Positions 47,557 through 58,725 of a stretch of 64,000 nt of DNA are shown here, in pieces; position 1 is the first letter of the stretch; every line of letters starts with the position of its first letter. The DNA is from Pseudomonas sp. B21-048 (GTDB lineage: Bacteria; Pseudomonadota; Gammaproteobacteria; Pseudomonadales; Pseudomonadaceae): NCBI RefSeq assembly GCF_024748615.1, contig NZ_CP087168.1, positions 1,550,001 to 1,614,000 on the forward strand. Direction: 5' to 3'. Below the pieces are notes generated by a model, which did not search any database, was not told where the DNA came from, and saw nothing but the letters and a program-made list of their open reading frames with translations. Both the position numbers and the translations under genes were made by a program.

Positions 47557-50241
47557 ATGGGCGAACTGGCCAAAGAAATCCTCCCGGTCAATATCGAAGA
47601 CGAGCTGAAGCAGTCCTACCTCGACTACGCGATGAGCGTGATTGTCGGGCGGGCACTGCCGGATGCGCGCGATGGCTTGAAGCCCGTGCACCGGCGTGTG
47701 CTGTTCGCGATGAGCGAGCTGGGCAACGACTTCAACAAGCCGTACAAGAAATCTGCCCGTGTTGTCGGTGACGTGATCGGTAAGTATCACCCTCACGGTG
47801 ATACCGCGGTGTACGACACCATCGTTCGGATGGCGCAGCCATTCTCGCTGCGTTACCTGCTGGTAGACGGTCAGGGCAACTTCGGTTCGGTGGACGGCGA
47901 CAACGCCGCGGCCATGCGATACACCGAAGTGCGCATGACCAAGCTGGCGCACGAGCTGCTGGCTGACCTGCACAAAGAAACCGTGGACTGGGTGCCGAAC
48001 TACGACGGCACCGAAATGATCCCGGCGGTCATGCCGACCCGTATTCCCAACCTGCTGGTCAACGGCTCCAGCGGTATCGCCGTGGGCATGGCGACCAACA
48101 TTCCGCCGCACAACCTCGGTGAAGTCATCGACGGTTGCCTGGCACTCATCGACAACCCGGAACTGACCGTCGATGAGCTGATGCAATACATCCCTGGTCC
48201 GGACTTCCCGACCGCCGCGATCATCAACGGTCGCGCCGGCATCATCGAAGCCTACCGCACCGGTCGCGGGCGCATTTACATGCGTGCCCGTTCGATGATC
48301 GAAGACATCGACAAGGTCGGTGGTCGTCAGCAGATCGTCATCACCGAGCTCCCTTACCAGCTGAACAAGGCGCGTCTGATCGAGAAGATCGCCGAACTGG
48401 TCAAAGAGAAGAAGCTCGAAGGCATCACCGAGCTGCGCGATGAGTCCGACAAGGACGGTATGCGCGTCGTGATCGAACTGCGTCGCGGCGAAGTGCCTGA
48501 GGTGATCCTCAATAACCTCTACGCCCAGACCCAGCTGCAAGCGGTGTTCGGTATCAACATCGTCGCGCTGATCGACGGCCGTCCGCGGATCCTGAACCTC
48601 AAGGACCTGCTGGAAGCCTTCGTTCGTCACCGTCGCGAAGTGGTGACCCGCCGTACCGTGTTCGAGCTGCGTAAAGCGCGCGAACGTGGCCACATTCTGG
48701 AAGGTCAAGCGGTTGCCCTGTCGAACATCGACCCGGTCATCGCCCTGATCAAGGCCTCGCCAACGCCGTCGGAAGCCAAGGAAGCGCTGATCAAGACTGC
48801 GTGGGAATCTTCCGCTGTAGTTGCGATGGTTGAGCGTGCCGGTGCCGATTCGTGCCGTCCAGAGACTCTGGACCCGCAATACGGTCTGCGCGAAGGCAAG
48901 TACTTCCTGTCGCCAGAGCAGGCGCAAGCCATTCTGGAACTGCGTCTGCACCGTCTGACCGGTCTGGAACACGAAAAGCTGCTGGCCGAGTATCAAGAGA
49001 TCCTCAACCAGATCGGCGAGCTGATCCGCATCCTCAGCAGCGCCACGCGCCTGATGGAAGTGATCCGCGAAGAGCTGGAAGTGATCCGCGCCGAATACGG
49101 CGATGTGCGCCGCACCGAGATTCTCGATGCCCGTCTCGACCTGACCCTGGGCGACATGATTCCGGAAGAAGAGCGCGTCGTGACCATTTCCCACGGTGGC
49201 TACGCCAAGACCCAGCCATTGGCTGCGTACCAGGCTCAGCGTCGTGGCGGTAAAGGCAAATCGGCCACCGGCGTCAAGGATGAGGACTACATCGCTCACC
49301 TGCTGGTCGCCAACAGCCACACCACGCTGCTGCTGTTCTCCAGCAAAGGCAAAGTGTACTGGCTGAAAACCTACGAAATCCCGGAAGCGTCCCGCGCTGC
49401 CCGTGGTCGTCCACTGGTCAACCTGTTGCCGCTGGACAGTGATGAATACATCACCACCATGTTGCCGGTCGAGGAATACACCGAAGGTCACTTCATCTTC
49501 ATGGCCACTGCTAAAGGCACCGTGAAGAAGACCCCGCTGGAATCCTTCAGCCGTCAACGTAGCGTCGGCCTGATCGCGCTGGAGCTGGACGAAGGCGACG
49601 TGCTGATTTCTGCTGCCATTACCGATGGCGAGCGTGAAGTCATGCTGTTCTCCGACGGCGGCAAGGTCACTCGCTTCAAGGAAACCGACGTTCGCGCCAT
49701 GGGCCGTACCGCTCGCGGTGTCCGCGGCATGCGTCTGCCGGAAGGCCAGAAGCTGATTTCCATGTTGATCCCGGAAGAAGGCAGCCAGATCCTCACCGCT
49801 TCGGCGCGTGGTTTCGGCAAGCGCACCGCGATCACCGAGTTCCCTGAATACAAGCGTGGCGGTCAGGGCGTTATCGCCATGGTCAGCAACGAGCGTAACG
49901 GCCGTCTGGTCGGCGCGGTCCAGGTGCTCGACGGCGAGGAAATCATGCTGATTTCCGACCAAGGTACTTTGGTTCGTACCCGTGTCGACGAAGTCTCCAG
50001 CCTGGGTCGTAACACCCAGGGCGTGACCCTGATCAAGCTGGCCAGCGATGAAACGTTGGTGGGCCTGGAGCGGGTTCAAGAGCCGTCGGAAGTCGAAGGC
50101 GAAGAGCTGGAAGGCGAAGGGCTCGAAGGTGAAGGGCTCGAAGGTGAAGAGGGTGCAGTGTTCGACGGTGAAGTTGTGATCGACGACGTTGCCGAAGACC
50201 AGCAACTCGACGCCGCCGCTGACGAAGAGCCGCAAGAGTAA
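47557..50241 (+). CDS. gyrA: DNA gyrase subunit A
   Basis: ATP-dependent supercoiling enzyme, 894 residues. The catalytic tyrosine is Tyr122 ([11 protein letters not shown]). The quinolone-determining region reads GDTAVYD with Thr83 and Asp87, the wild-type pattern for Pseudomonas. The GyrA box is QRRGGKGK (about 560), followed by the six-bladed C-terminal DNA-wrapping domain. The tail (after about 845) is very acidic with a short GEGLE-type repeat. Gene order gyrA-serC-pheA-hisC is standard for the genus. Confidence 0.98.
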   Translation: MGELAKEILPVNIEDELKQSYLDYAMSVIVGRALPDARDGLKPVHRRVLFAMSELGNDFNKPYKKSARVVGDVIGKYHPHGDTAVYDTIVRMAQPFSLRYLLVDGQGNFGSVDGDNAAAMRYTEVRMTKLAHELLADLHKETVDWVPNYDGTEMIPAVMPTRIPNLLVNGSSGIAVGMATNIPPHNLGEVIDGCLALIDNPELTVDELMQYIPGPDFPTAAIINGRAGIIEAYRTGRGRIYMRARSMIEDIDKVGGRQQIVITELPYQLNKARLIEKIAELVKEKKLEGITELRDESDKDGMRVVIELRRGEVPEVILNNLYAQTQLQAVFGINIVALIDGRPRILNLKDLLEAFVRHRREVVTRRTVFELRKARERGHILEGQAVALSNIDPVIALIKASPTPSEAKEALIKTAWESSAVVAMVERAGADSCRPETLDPQYGLREGKYFLSPEQAQAILELRLHRLTGLEHEKLLAEYQEILNQIGELIRILSSATRLMEVIREELEVIRAEYGDVRRTEILDARLDLTLGDMIPEEERVVTISHGGYAKTQPLAAYQAQRRGGKGKSATGVKDEDYIAHLLVANSHTTLLLFSSKGKVYWLKTYEIPEASRAARGRPLVNLLPLDSDEYITTMLPVEEYTEGHFIFMATAKGTVKKTPLESFSRQRSVGLIALELDEGDVLISAAITDGEREVMLFSDGGKVTRFKETDVRAMGRTARGVRGMRLPEGQKLISMLIPEEGSQILTASARGFGKRTAITEFPEYKRGGQGVIAMVSNERNGRLVGAVQVLDGEEIMLISDQGTLVRTRVDEVSSLGRNTQGVTLIKLASDETLVGLERVQEPSEVEGEELEGEGLEGEGLEGEEGAVFDGEVVIDDVAEDQQLDAAADEEPQE

Positions 50242-50252
50242 GCGGGCAAGCA

Positions 50253-50288
50253 GGGGGCGGATGAAGATTCGCCCCCTTGTTGTTTGTT
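50253..50288 (+). terminator. Terminator after gyrA
   Basis: Stem GGGGGCG / CGCCCCC (50253-50259 with 50270-50276) and a T/G-rich tail TTGTTGTTTGTT. Followed by a REP element before serC. Confidence 0.8.
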
Positions 50289-50316
50289 CTGTTTGAAAAT
50301 TTGCGACACTGCACAG

Positions 50317-50418
50317 GATCGTTCCCACGCTCTGCGTGGGAATGCCGCTCGGGACGCTCCGCGTCCCATGACGCAGAGCGTCATTGGATGCATTCCCACG
50401 CAAAGCATGGGAACGATC
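50317..50418. repeat. REP-type palindromic element
   Basis: Bounded by GATCGTTCCCACGC and GGGAACGATC, with inner GGGACGCTCCGCGTCCC and GACGCAGAGCGTC hairpins. Sits between gyrA and serC. Confidence 0.9.
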
Positions 50419-50469
50419 ATCCGCAGACCGAAAGATTTAAGTGACCACCAAATCAGAGCGAGATTGGAT

Positions 50470-51555
50470 GTGAGCAAGAGAGCCTATAACTTCTGTGCCG
50501 GTCCTGCGGCGCTTCCCGAAGCTGTCCTGAAGCGCGCCCAGGGTGAACTCCTTGATTGGCATGGCAAGGGCCTGTCGGTCATGGAAATGAGCCATCGCAG
50601 CGATGAGTTCGTGTCCATTGCCACCAAGGCCGAGCAGGATCTGCGTGATCTGCTGAATATCCCCTCGAACTATAAAGTGCTGTTTCTGCAAGGTGGCGCG
50701 AGCCAGCAATTTGCACAGATTCCGCTGAACCTGTTGCCGGAAAATGGCACCGCCGACTATATCGACACCGGTATCTGGTCGCAGAAAGCCATCGAAGAAG
50801 CCTCGCGCTACGGCCACGTCAACGTTGCCGCCACCGCCAAGCCTTACGACTATTTCGCTGTTCCCGGTCAGAACGAATGGAACCTGTCGAAAGATGCGGC
50901 CTACGTTCACTACGCACCAAACGAAACCATTGGCGGCCTGGAATTCCAATGGATTCCGGAAACCGGTGATGTGCCGCTGGTGGCCGACATGTCCTCGGAC
51001 ATTCTTTCGCGCCCGGTAGACGTCTCGCGCTTTGGCATGATCTACGCCGGCGCGCAGAAAAACATCGGCCCGAGCGGCGTCGTCGTGAACATCGTTCGCG
51101 AAGACCTGCTGGGTCACGCCCGTTCCATTTGCCCGACCATGCTCAACTACAAGGTCGCGGCCGATAACGGCTCGATGTACAACACCCCGCCGACCCTGGC
51201 CTGGTACTTGTCTGGTCTGGTGTTCGAGTGGCTGAAAGAGCAGGGTGGTGTTGAAGCCATCGGCAAGCTCAATGAAGTGAAGCAGCGCACGCTGTACGAC
51301 TTCATCGATGCCAGCGGCTTGTACAGCAACCCGATCAACAAGTCGGACCGCTCGTGGATGAACGTGCCATTCCGTCTGGCCGACGATCGTCTCGACAAGC
51401 CGTTCCTGGCCGGTGCCGACGAACGCGGCCTGCTGAACCTTAAAGGCCACCGTTCGGTGGGCGGCATGCGTGCCTCCATCTATAACGCCGTCGATATCGT
51501 TGCGGTCAACGCACTGATTTCGTACATGGCAGAGTTCGAGAAGGAACACGGCTAA
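50470..51555 (+). CDS. serC: Phosphoserine/phosphohydroxythreonine aminotransferase
   Basis: PLP enzyme of serine and pyridoxal-phosphate synthesis, 361 residues. PLP lysine is Lys197 in GAQKNIGPSG; FLQGGASQQFAQIPLNL and VADMSSDILSRPVDVSRF are family motifs. The start is the GTG at 50470 (MSKRAYNFCAGPAALP); the frame opens upstream through the REP, which is not coding. The stop shares a base with the pheA start. First gene of the serC-pheA-hisC-tyrA/aroA-cmk-rpsA series. Confidence 0.96.
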   Translation: MSKRAYNFCAGPAALPEAVLKRAQGELLDWHGKGLSVMEMSHRSDEFVSIATKAEQDLRDLLNIPSNYKVLFLQGGASQQFAQIPLNLLPENGTADYIDTGIWSQKAIEEASRYGHVNVAATAKPYDYFAVPGQNEWNLSKDAAYVHYAPNETIGGLEFQWIPETGDVPLVADMSSDILSRPVDVSRFGMIYAGAQKNIGPSGVVVNIVREDLLGHARSICPTMLNYKVAADNGSMYNTPPTLAWYLSGLVFEWLKEQGGVEAIGKLNEVKQRTLYDFIDASGLYSNPINKSDRSWMNVPFRLADDRLDKPFLAGADERGLLNLKGHRSVGGMRASIYNAVDIVAVNALISYMAEFEKEHG

Positions 51556-52649
51556 TGTCTGAGCAAGAACTCAAGGCACTGCGCCTGCGCATCGATGCTC
51601 TGGACGAAAAAGTCCTGGAGCTGATCAGTGAGCGCGCACGCTGCGCCCAGGAAGTTGCGCGAGTAAAGATGGCCTCGCTGGCCGAAGGCGAAGTGCCGGT
51701 GTTCTATCGTCCTGAGCGTGAGGCTCAGGTGCTCAAACGCGTGATGGAGCGAAACCAGGGGCCGCTGGGCAACGAAGAGATGGCGCGGCTGTTCCGCGAA
51801 ATCATGTCCTCGTGCCTGGCCCTCGAGCAGCCGCTGAAAGTGGCTTACCTCGGCCCCGAAGGGACCTTCACCCAAGCGGCGGCCATGAAGCACTTCGGCC
51901 ATGCGGTGATCAGCAAGCCGATGGCAGCGATCGATGAAGTGTTCCGTGAAGTCGCGGCCGGTGCGGTGAACTTTGGCGTGGTCCCGGTGGAAAACTCCAC
52001 CGAGGGCGCAGTCAACCACACCCTCGACAGCTTCCTCGAACACGACATGGTGATCTGTGGCGAAGTCGAACTGCGCATTCACCATCACCTGTTGGTCGGT
52101 GAAAACACCAAGACCGACAGCATCAGCCGCATCTATTCCCACGCCCAGTCCCTGGCCCAGTGCCGCAAGTGGCTGGACGCCCATTACCCGAATGTCGAGC
52201 GCGTAGCGGTTTCGAGCAACGCCGAAGCGGCCAAGCGGGTCAAGGGTGAGTGGAACTCGGCGGCGATTGCCGGCGACATGGCCGCTGGTCTGTACGGGTT
52301 GACGCGTCTGGCCGAAAAAATCGAGGATCGTCCGGACAACTCCACGCGATTCCTGATGATCGGCAGCCAGGAAGTGCCGCCGACCGGCGACGACAAAACC
52401 TCGATCATCGTGTCCATGAGCAACAAACCCGGCGCGCTCCACGAGCTGCTGGTGCCGTTCCATGACAATGGCATCGACCTGACGCGCATCGAAACCCGTC
52501 CGTCGCGCAGCGGTAAATGGACCTACGTGTTCTTCATCGACTTTGTCGGCCACCATCGCGATCCGCTGATCAAAGGTGTGCTGGAAAAGATCAGTCAGGA
52601 AGCAGTAGCACTCAAAGTGCTGGGTTCCTACCCGAAAGCAGTTCTCTAA
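51555..52649 (+). CDS. pheA: Bifunctional chorismate mutase / prephenate dehydratase
   Basis: Makes phenylpyruvate from chorismate. 364 residues: AroQ chorismate mutase domain (about 1-90, LRLRIDALDEKVLELISERARCAQEVARVK), dehydratase domain (about 95-275, YLGPEGTFTQAAAMKHFG and VPVENSTEGAVNHTLD), and ACT regulatory domain (about 285-360, with NKPGALHELLVPF and ESRP-like ETRPSRSG, which bind phenylalanine). Overlaps serC by one base. Confidence 0.97.
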   Translation: MSEQELKALRLRIDALDEKVLELISERARCAQEVARVKMASLAEGEVPVFYRPEREAQVLKRVMERNQGPLGNEEMARLFREIMSSCLALEQPLKVAYLGPEGTFTQAAAMKHFGHAVISKPMAAIDEVFREVAAGAVNFGVVPVENSTEGAVNHTLDSFLEHDMVICGEVELRIHHHLLVGENTKTDSISRIYSHAQSLAQCRKWLDAHYPNVERVAVSSNAEAAKRVKGEWNSAAIAGDMAAGLYGLTRLAEKIEDRPDNSTRFLMIGSQEVPPTGDDKTSIIVSMSNKPGALHELLVPFHDNGIDLTRIETRPSRSGKWTYVFFIDFVGHHRDPLIKGVLEKISQEAVALKVLGSYPKAVL

Positions 52650-52661
52650 GGGCGGTAGCAA

Positions 52662-53774
52662 ATGAGTGGCAATTTCCTCGCTCTGGCACAGCCGGGCGTG
52701 CAACAACTTTCGCCTTACGTTCCGGGCAAGCCCGTGGACGAACTGGCCCGTGAGCTGAACCTCGATCCGGCCAATATCGTCAAACTGGCGAGCAACGAAA
52801 ACCCGTTGGGCGCCAGTCCCAAGGCATTGGCAGCGATTCGCGACGCGCTGGCCGAGCTGACCCGCTATCCGGACGGCAACGGTTTTGCGCTCAAGACCCT
52901 GCTGGCCGATCAGTGCCGCGTCGAGCTGAACCAAGTGACGCTGGGCAATGGCTCCAACGACATTCTGGAGCTGGTGGCGCGTGCCTATCTGGCGCCAGGC
53001 CTGAACGCGGTGTTCAGCGCCCATGCATTTGCGGTCTATCCGATCGTGACCCAGGCCGTTGGTGCCCAGGCAAAAGTGATCCCGGCCAAAGACTGGGGCC
53101 ACGATCTGTCGGCCATGCTGGCCGCGATCGATGCCGATACCCGCGTGGTGTTCATCGCCAACCCGAACAACCCGACCGGGACTTGGTTCGACGCCCAGAC
53201 GCTGGATGACTTCCTGCAGGACGTGCCGGCCCATGTGCTGGTGGTGCTGGACGAGGCCTACATCGAATACGCCGAAGGCAGCGACTTGCCGGATGGCCTG
53301 GACTTCCTCGCGGCCTATCCGAACCTGCTGGTTTCGCGCACGTTCTCCAAGGCCTATGGCCTGGCATCGCTGCGGGTCGGCTACGGCTTGTCTTCGGCCA
53401 TCGTCGCCGATGTGCTGAATCGCGTGCGTCAGCCATTCAACGTCAACAGCCTCGCACTGGCCGCCGCGTGTGCTGCGCTGCAAGACGTCGACTACCTGGC
53501 CGAAAGCCGTCGCCTGAACGAATCCGGCATGCAGCAGCTGCAAACGGGTTTCCGTGAGCAGGGGCTGAGCTGGGTTCCATCCAAAGGCAACTTCATCTGT
53601 GTCGATCTGGGGCGCGTTGCGGCTCCGGTGTTCGAGGGGCTGCTGCGCGAAGGCGTGATCGTGCGTCCGGTGGCCAACTACGGTATGCCGAACCACCTGC
53701 GTATCACCATCGGTTTGCCGGCGGAAAACAGCCGCTTCCTCGAGGCGCTGGCCAAGGTTATGGCTCGTGGTTGA
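52662..53774 (+). CDS. hisC: Histidinol-phosphate/aromatic aminotransferase
   Basis: Fold-type I PLP enzyme, 370 residues. PLP lysine is Lys230 in SRTFSKAYGLASLRVGY; ANPNNPTGTWF and LDEAYIEYAEG are typical of HisC. Within this aromatic cluster it likely acts on prephenate or phenylpyruvate as well as histidinol-phosphate. It follows pheA by 12 bases and overlaps tyrA-aroA by eight. Confidence 0.93.
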   Translation: MSGNFLALAQPGVQQLSPYVPGKPVDELARELNLDPANIVKLASNENPLGASPKALAAIRDALAELTRYPDGNGFALKTLLADQCRVELNQVTLGNGSNDILELVARAYLAPGLNAVFSAHAFAVYPIVTQAVGAQAKVIPAKDWGHDLSAMLAAIDADTRVVFIANPNNPTGTWFDAQTLDDFLQDVPAHVLVVLDEAYIEYAEGSDLPDGLDFLAAYPNLLVSRTFSKAYGLASLRVGYGLSSAIVADVLNRVRQPFNVNSLALAAACAALQDVDYLAESRRLNESGMQQLQTGFREQGLSWVPSKGNFICVDLGRVAAPVFEGLLREGVIVRPVANYGMPNHLRITIGLPAENSRFLEALAKVMARG

Positions 53775-56010
53775 TGTCACTGCGCTGCAATCTGCGCCAC
53801 CTATGATCGGTCGCCTGGTGGTGGTCGGTCTGGGCTTGATCGGCGGTTCGTTTGCCAAAGGCTTGCGTGAAAGCGGTCTATGCCGCGAAGTGGTCGGGGT
53901 CGATCTCGACCCGCAGTCGCGCAAGCTGGCGGTCGAGTTGGGCGTGGTGGATCGCTGCGAAGAAGACCTGGCTAAGGCTTGCCAGGGCGCTGACGTGATT
54001 CAGCTGGCGGTGCCGATCCTGGCCATGGAGAAATTGCTCGCGCTGCTGGCGAGCATGGACCTGGGGCAAGCGATTCTGACCGACGTCGGTAGCGCCAAGG
54101 GCAATGTGGTGCGCGCGGCGACCGAAGCGTTTGGCGGCATGCCGGCGCGTTTCGTGCCGGGGCATCCGATTGCCGGTTCCGAGCAGAGCGGGGTGGAAGC
54201 CTCCAATGCCGAGCTGTTCCGTCGCCATAAAGTGATTCTGACGCCGCTGGATCAAACCGATCCGGCCGCGTTGGCAGTGGTTGACCGGTTGTGGCGCGAA
54301 CTGGGCGCCGACGTCGAGCACATGCAGGTCGAGCGTCACGACGAAGTGTTGGCGGCGACCAGCCATTTGCCGCACTTGCTGGCATTCGGTTTGGTCGATT
54401 CGTTGGCCAAACGCAATGAAAATCTTGAGATCTTCCGTTACGCTGCGGGCGGTTTCCGCGATTTCACAAGAATCGCCGGTAGCGACCCGGTCATGTGGCA
54501 CGACATCTTCCTCGCCAACCGCGAAGCTGTCCTGCGCACACTCGATACATTTCGCAGCGACCTCGACGCCTTGCGCGACGCGGTCGATGCAGGGGATGGG
54601 CACCAATTGTTGGGCGTGTTCACGCGCGCCCGGGTTGCCCGCGAGCATTTCAGTAAAATCCTGGCCCGCCGGGCCTATGTGGACGCTATGAATTCCAACG
54701 ATCTGATTTTCCTGGCACAACCTGGTGGCCGCCTGACTGGGCGGATTCGTGTACCGGGCGACAAATCGATTTCCCACCGCTCGATCATGCTCGGTTCCCT
54801 GGCCGAAGGCGTCACCGAAGTGGAAGGTTTCCTCGAGGGCGAAGACGCTCTGGCGACCCTGCAAGCTTTCCGCGACATGGGTGTCGTCATCGAAGGTCCG
54901 CACCATGGTCGTGTGACCATCCACGGCGTCGGCCTGCATGGCCTGAAGCCTGCGCCGGGCCCGATCTATCTGGGCAACTCCGGCACCTCGATGCGTCTGC
55001 TGTCTGGCCTGTTGGCTGCGCAGAACTTCGACAGCACGCTGACCGGCGACGCTTCGCTGTCCAAGCGTCCGATGAATCGCGTGGCCAATCCGCTGCGTGA
55101 AATGGGTGCCGTGATCGAGACCGCCGCTGAAGGTCGTCCACCGATGACCATTCGTGGCGGCAACAAGCTCAAGGGCCTGACTTACACCATGCCGATGGCC
55201 AGCGCCCAGGTTAAATCCTGCCTGTTGCTGGCGGGTCTGTATGCCGAAGGCAAGACCACCGTCACCGAGCCGGCACCGACTCGCGACCATACCGAGCGCA
55301 TGCTGCGTGGCTTCGGCTACCCGGTGACCGTCAACGGCGCGACTGCCTCGGTCGAGTCCGGCCACAAGTTGACCGCGACCCACATTGAAGTGCCGGGCGA
55401 TATCTCGTCGTCGGCGTTCTTCCTGGTGGCGGCGTCGATTGCCGAAGGTTCGGAGCTGGTGCTTGAGCACGTCGGCATCAACCCGACCCGTACCGGTGTG
55501 ATCGACATTCTGCGCCTGATGGGCGCTGACATCACCCTGGAAAATCAGCGTGAAGTCGGCGGTGAACCGGTAGCTGACCTGCGCGTACGGGCAGCTAAAC
55601 TCAAAGGTATCGAGATCCCTGAGGCGCTGGTTCCACTGGCGATCGACGAGTTCCCGGTGCTGTTCGTGGCTGCTGCATGTGCCGAAGGGCGCACCGTGCT
55701 GCGCGGCGCCGAAGAACTGCGCGTGAAGGAGTCGGACCGGATTCAGGTGATGGCGGATGGTCTGCTGGCGCTGGGCGTCAAGTGCGAGCCTACCCCGGAC
55801 GGCCTCATCATCGACGGCGGCCAGATCGGCGGCGGCGAAGTGCACGGTCACGGCGATCACCGGATTGCCATGGCCTTCAGCGTGGCCTCTTTGCGCGCTA
55901 GCGCGCCGATCCGCATCCATGATTGCGCCAACGTCGCGACCTCGTTCCCGAACTTCCTCGCGCTGTGCGCGCAGGTTGGTATCCGTGTGGCGCAAGAGGC
56001 TCAATCGTGA
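53767..56010 (+). CDS. tyrA-aroA: Fused prephenate dehydrogenase / EPSP synthase
   Basis: 747 residues joining two shikimate-pathway enzymes. The TyrA part (about 1-295) has the NAD-binding [15 protein letters not shown] and [20 protein letters not shown]. The AroA part begins near Met308 ([32 protein letters not shown]), with [22 protein letters not shown] and the KESDR motif, giving about 440 residues, the usual length of an independent EPSP synthase. The GTG at 53767 has AAGG upstream; the ATG at 53803 (MIGRLVVVG) is the common alternative. Fusion of tyrA and aroA is characteristic of pseudomonads. Confidence 0.95.
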   Translation: MVDVTALQSAPPMIGRLVVVGLGLIGGSFAKGLRESGLCREVVGVDLDPQSRKLAVELGVVDRCEEDLAKACQGADVIQLAVPILAMEKLLALLASMDLGQAILTDVGSAKGNVVRAATEAFGGMPARFVPGHPIAGSEQSGVEASNAELFRRHKVILTPLDQTDPAALAVVDRLWRELGADVEHMQVERHDEVLAATSHLPHLLAFGLVDSLAKRNENLEIFRYAAGGFRDFTRIAGSDPVMWHDIFLANREAVLRTLDTFRSDLDALRDAVDAGDGHQLLGVFTRARVAREHFSKILARRAYVDAMNSNDLIFLAQPGGRLTGRIRVPGDKSISHRSIMLGSLAEGVTEVEGFLEGEDALATLQAFRDMGVVIEGPHHGRVTIHGVGLHGLKPAPGPIYLGNSGTSMRLLSGLLAAQNFDSTLTGDASLSKRPMNRVANPLREMGAVIETAAEGRPPMTIRGGNKLKGLTYTMPMASAQVKSCLLLAGLYAEGKTTVTEPAPTRDHTERMLRGFGYPVTVNGATASVESGHKLTATHIEVPGDISSSAFFLVAASIAEGSELVLEHVGINPTRTGVIDILRLMGADITLENQREVGGEPVADLRVRAAKLKGIEIPEALVPLAIDEFPVLFVAAACAEGRTVLRGAEELRVKESDRIQVMADGLLALGVKCEPTPDGLIIDGGQIGGGEVHGHGDHRIAMAFSVASLRASAPIRIHDCANVATSFPNFLALCAQVGIRVAQEAQS

Positions 56011-56696
56011 TCAGCATCGCACCGGTCATCACCATTGATGGGCCAAGCGGCTCTGGCAAGGGGACTGTCGCCGGCATGCTGGCCAAGCGCCTGGGCTGGA
56101 ACCTGCTGGATTCCGGTGCGCTGTATCGATTGCTGGCGTTCGCGGCGCATAACCATGGCGTCGACCTAACCAATGAGGAATTGCTCAAAAAACTTGCCGC
56201 TCATCTGGATGTGCAATTCATCGCGGCGACCGACGGTCAGCTGCAGCGCATCATTCTGGAAGGTGACGAAGTCAGCGATGTCATTCGTACTGAAAGTATC
56301 GGCTCGGGTGCTTCGCAGGTCGCTGCGTTGCCCGCCGTGCGTGAGGCGCTGCTGCAGCGCCAGCGTGCGTTCCAGGAAGCGCCGGGCCTGGTGGCCGATG
56401 GTCGCGACATGGGCACGGTGGTATTTCCCGACGCGCCATTGAAGATTTTCCTCACCGCCAGTGCCGAGGAGCGTGCGCGCCGTCGATACTTGCAGTTGAA
56501 GGGCAAAGTCGATGGTGTTAGTCTGTCGAGTCTGCTAGATGAGATACGTGCACGCGATGAGCGTGACACCCAGCGAGCGGTAGCCCCGCTCAAACCGGCG
56601 GCTGACGCCATACAGCTGGATTCCACGGAATTATCCATCGATCAGGTGCTGGAACGCATCATGAGCGAGATCGCCATTCGCGATATCGCCGGGTGA
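56007..56696 (+). CDS. cmk: Cytidylate kinase
   Basis: Phosphorylates CMP/dCMP. 229 residues with P-loop [10 protein letters not shown] (11-20), [21 protein letters not shown] and the CMK-specific [11 protein letters not shown]. The GTG at 56007 overlaps the tyrA-aroA stop by four bases; the longer upstream frame is not used. A hairpin follows the stop before rpsA. Confidence 0.95.
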   Translation: MISIAPVITIDGPSGSGKGTVAGMLAKRLGWNLLDSGALYRLLAFAAHNHGVDLTNEELLKKLAAHLDVQFIAATDGQLQRIILEGDEVSDVIRTESIGSGASQVAALPAVREALLQRQRAFQEAPGLVADGRDMGTVVFPDAPLKIFLTASAEERARRRYLQLKGKVDGVSLSSLLDEIRARDERDTQRAVAPLKPAADAIQLDSTELSIDQVLERIMSEIAIRDIAG

Positions 56697-56698
56697 CC

Positions 56699-56744
56699 AA
56701 GAAGGCCGCAGGAGACCAGTCATAGTCCTGCGGTGGCTTCTTTT
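56699..56744 (+). promoter_or_regulatory. Hairpin and leader between cmk and rpsA
   Basis: AAGAAGGCCGCAGGA pairs with TCCTGCGGTGGCTTCTT (with an internal loop), then TTTT. A second small hairpin (CCACACC / GGTGTGG) lies at 56758-56776, before the rpsA start at 56817. The first could be a weak terminator or a processing site; the region could also be the S1 autoregulatory leader. Confidence 0.55.
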
Positions 56745-56816
56745 AAATGAAACTAACCCACACCGTCTGGGGTGTGGAGATGGGCGTATTCTTCGCCCTC
56801 ATCAACAGGAATTAAA

Positions 56817-58508
56817 ATGAGCGAAAGCTTTGCGGAACTCTTTGAAGAAAGCCTAAAAACCCTGAACCTTCAGGCAGGCTCCATCATCACCGGTGTTATC
56901 GTTGATATCGATTACCAAGCTCGCTGGGTAACCGTTCACGCTGGCCTGAAGTCTGAAGCACTCATCCCGCTTGAGCAGTTCTACAACGACGCTGGCGAAC
57001 TGAACATCAACGTCGGTGACGAAGTTCACGTTGCGCTGGACTCGGTTGAAGACGGCTTTGGTGAAACCAAGCTGTCCCGTGAAAAAGCCAAGCGCGCTGA
57101 ATGCTGGATTGTTCTGGAAGCAGCCTTCGCAGCCGAAGAAGTGGTCAAGGGCGTTATCAACGGTAAGGTTAAAGGCGGCTTCACTGTCGACGTTAACGGC
57201 ATCCGTGCGTTCCTGCCAGGTTCTCTGGTTGACGTCCGTCCAGTGCGCGACACCACGCACCTGGAAGGCAAAGAGCTGGAATTCAAGGTCATCAAGCTCG
57301 ACCAGAAACGCAACAACGTTGTCGTTTCCCGTCGCAGCGTCCTCGAAGCCGAGAACTCCGCCGAGCGTGAAGCTCTGCTGGAATCCCTGCAGGAAGGCCA
57401 ACAAGTCAAAGGTATCGTCAAGAACCTCACCGATTACGGCGCATTCGTCGATCTGGGTGGCGTCGATGGCCTGCTGCACATTACCGACATGGCTTGGAAG
57501 CGTATCAAGCATCCTTCCGAAATCGTCAACGTTGGCGACGAGATCGATGTCAAGGTTCTGAAGTACGATCGCGAACGCAATCGTGTTTCCCTGGGCCTCA
57601 AGCAACTGGGCGAAGATCCATGGGTTGCTATCAAAGCCCGCTACCCAGAAAGCACTCGCGTTACCGCTCGTGTAACCAACCTGACCGACTACGGCTGCTT
57701 CGCTGAGCTGGAAGAAGGCGTTGAAGGTCTGGTACACGTTTCCGAAATGGACTGGACCAACAAGAACATCCACCCTTCGAAAGTCGTACAAGTCGGCGAC
57801 GAAGTGGAAGTCATGGTTCTGGACATCGACGAAGAGCGTCGTCGTATCTCCCTCGGCATCAAACAGTGCAAATCTAACCCATGGGAAGATTTCTCTGGCC
57901 AGTTCAACAAGGGCGATAAAATCTCCGGCACCATCAAGTCGATCACCGATTTCGGTATCTTCATTGGTCTGGACGGCGGCATCGACGGTCTGGTTCACCT
58001 GTCCGACATCTCCTGGAACGAAGTGGGCGAAGAAGCCGTTCGCCGTTTCAAGAAGGGCGACGAGCTGGACACCGTTATCCTGTCGGTTGACCCAGAGCGC
58101 GAGCGCATCTCCCTGGGTATCAAGCAACTGGAAAGCGATCCGTTCTCCGAGTACGTTCAAGAGAACGACAAAGGCGCCATCGTTAAAGGCATCGTGAAAG
58201 AAGTTGACGCTAAAGGCGCCATCATCACTCTGGCCGACGATATCGAAGCGACTCTGAAAGCCTCCGAAATCAGCCGTGACCGCGTTGAAGACGCGCGCAA
58301 CGTTCTGAAAGAAGGCGAAGAAGTAGAAGCCAAGATCATCAGCGTTGACCGCAAGAGCCGCGTAATCCAGCTCTCGATCAAGTCGAAAGACGTTGAAGAC
58401 GAGAAAGAAGCCATCCAAAGCTTGAAAGACAAGCCTTCGGATAGCATCGCTGCTGGTCCTACCACTCTGGGCGACCTGTTGCGTGCACAAATGGAAAAAC
58501 AGAACTGA
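56817..58508 (+). CDS. rpsA: 30S ribosomal protein S1
   Basis: 563-residue protein with six S1 RNA-binding domains (each carrying patterns such as [43 protein letters not shown]), the first two binding the ribosome and the rest mRNA. The ATG at 56817 ([12 protein letters not shown]) follows AGGA; the frame opens at 56772 in the leader. Strong terminator downstream. Confidence 0.98.
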   Translation: MSESFAELFEESLKTLNLQAGSIITGVIVDIDYQARWVTVHAGLKSEALIPLEQFYNDAGELNINVGDEVHVALDSVEDGFGETKLSREKAKRAECWIVLEAAFAAEEVVKGVINGKVKGGFTVDVNGIRAFLPGSLVDVRPVRDTTHLEGKELEFKVIKLDQKRNNVVVSRRSVLEAENSAEREALLESLQEGQQVKGIVKNLTDYGAFVDLGGVDGLLHITDMAWKRIKHPSEIVNVGDEIDVKVLKYDRERNRVSLGLKQLGEDPWVAIKARYPESTRVTARVTNLTDYGCFAELEEGVEGLVHVSEMDWTNKNIHPSKVVQVGDEVEVMVLDIDEERRRISLGIKQCKSNPWEDFSGQFNKGDKISGTIKSITDFGIFIGLDGGIDGLVHLSDISWNEVGEEAVRRFKKGDELDTVILSVDPERERISLGIKQLESDPFSEYVQENDKGAIVKGIVKEVDAKGAIITLADDIEATLKASEISRDRVEDARNVLKEGEEVEAKIISVDRKSRVIQLSIKSKDVEDEKEAIQSLKDKPSDSIAAGPTTLGDLLRAQMEKQN

Positions 58509-58527
58509 GTTCTGTCAGGCCATAGAA

Positions 58528-58554
58528 AAAGGGCGACTTCGGTCGCCCTTTTTT
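58528..58554 (+). terminator. Terminator after rpsA
   Basis: AAAGGGCGAC / GTCGCCCTTT stem (58528-58551) closed by a TTCG tetraloop, followed by a run of T residues. Confidence 0.95.
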
Positions 58555-58725
58555 GCGCCTGCGATTTGATGAATCTCAAGCGTGCTGATGCTGCGATATT
58601 TCTTTCGCGAAACCAATGATCTGCATAAGCTGTCTGTAACTTCATACAGGTCAATCGTCTATTCAAGGCTAGGCTTAGTCTGAAGTGAACGATCGCAGGG
58701 CAGTGCGCCCGGCATAAGGAAATAA

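Noticed and set aside
47530..50403. 957-codon minus-strand frame opposite gyrA
   Set aside because: Antisense shadow of gyrA; residue content mirrors the complement of gyrA codons.
51552..56004. Long minus-strand frames opposite pheA, hisC and tyrA-aroA
   Set aside because: Antisense shadows of clearly identified genes; no ribosome-binding sites or domains.
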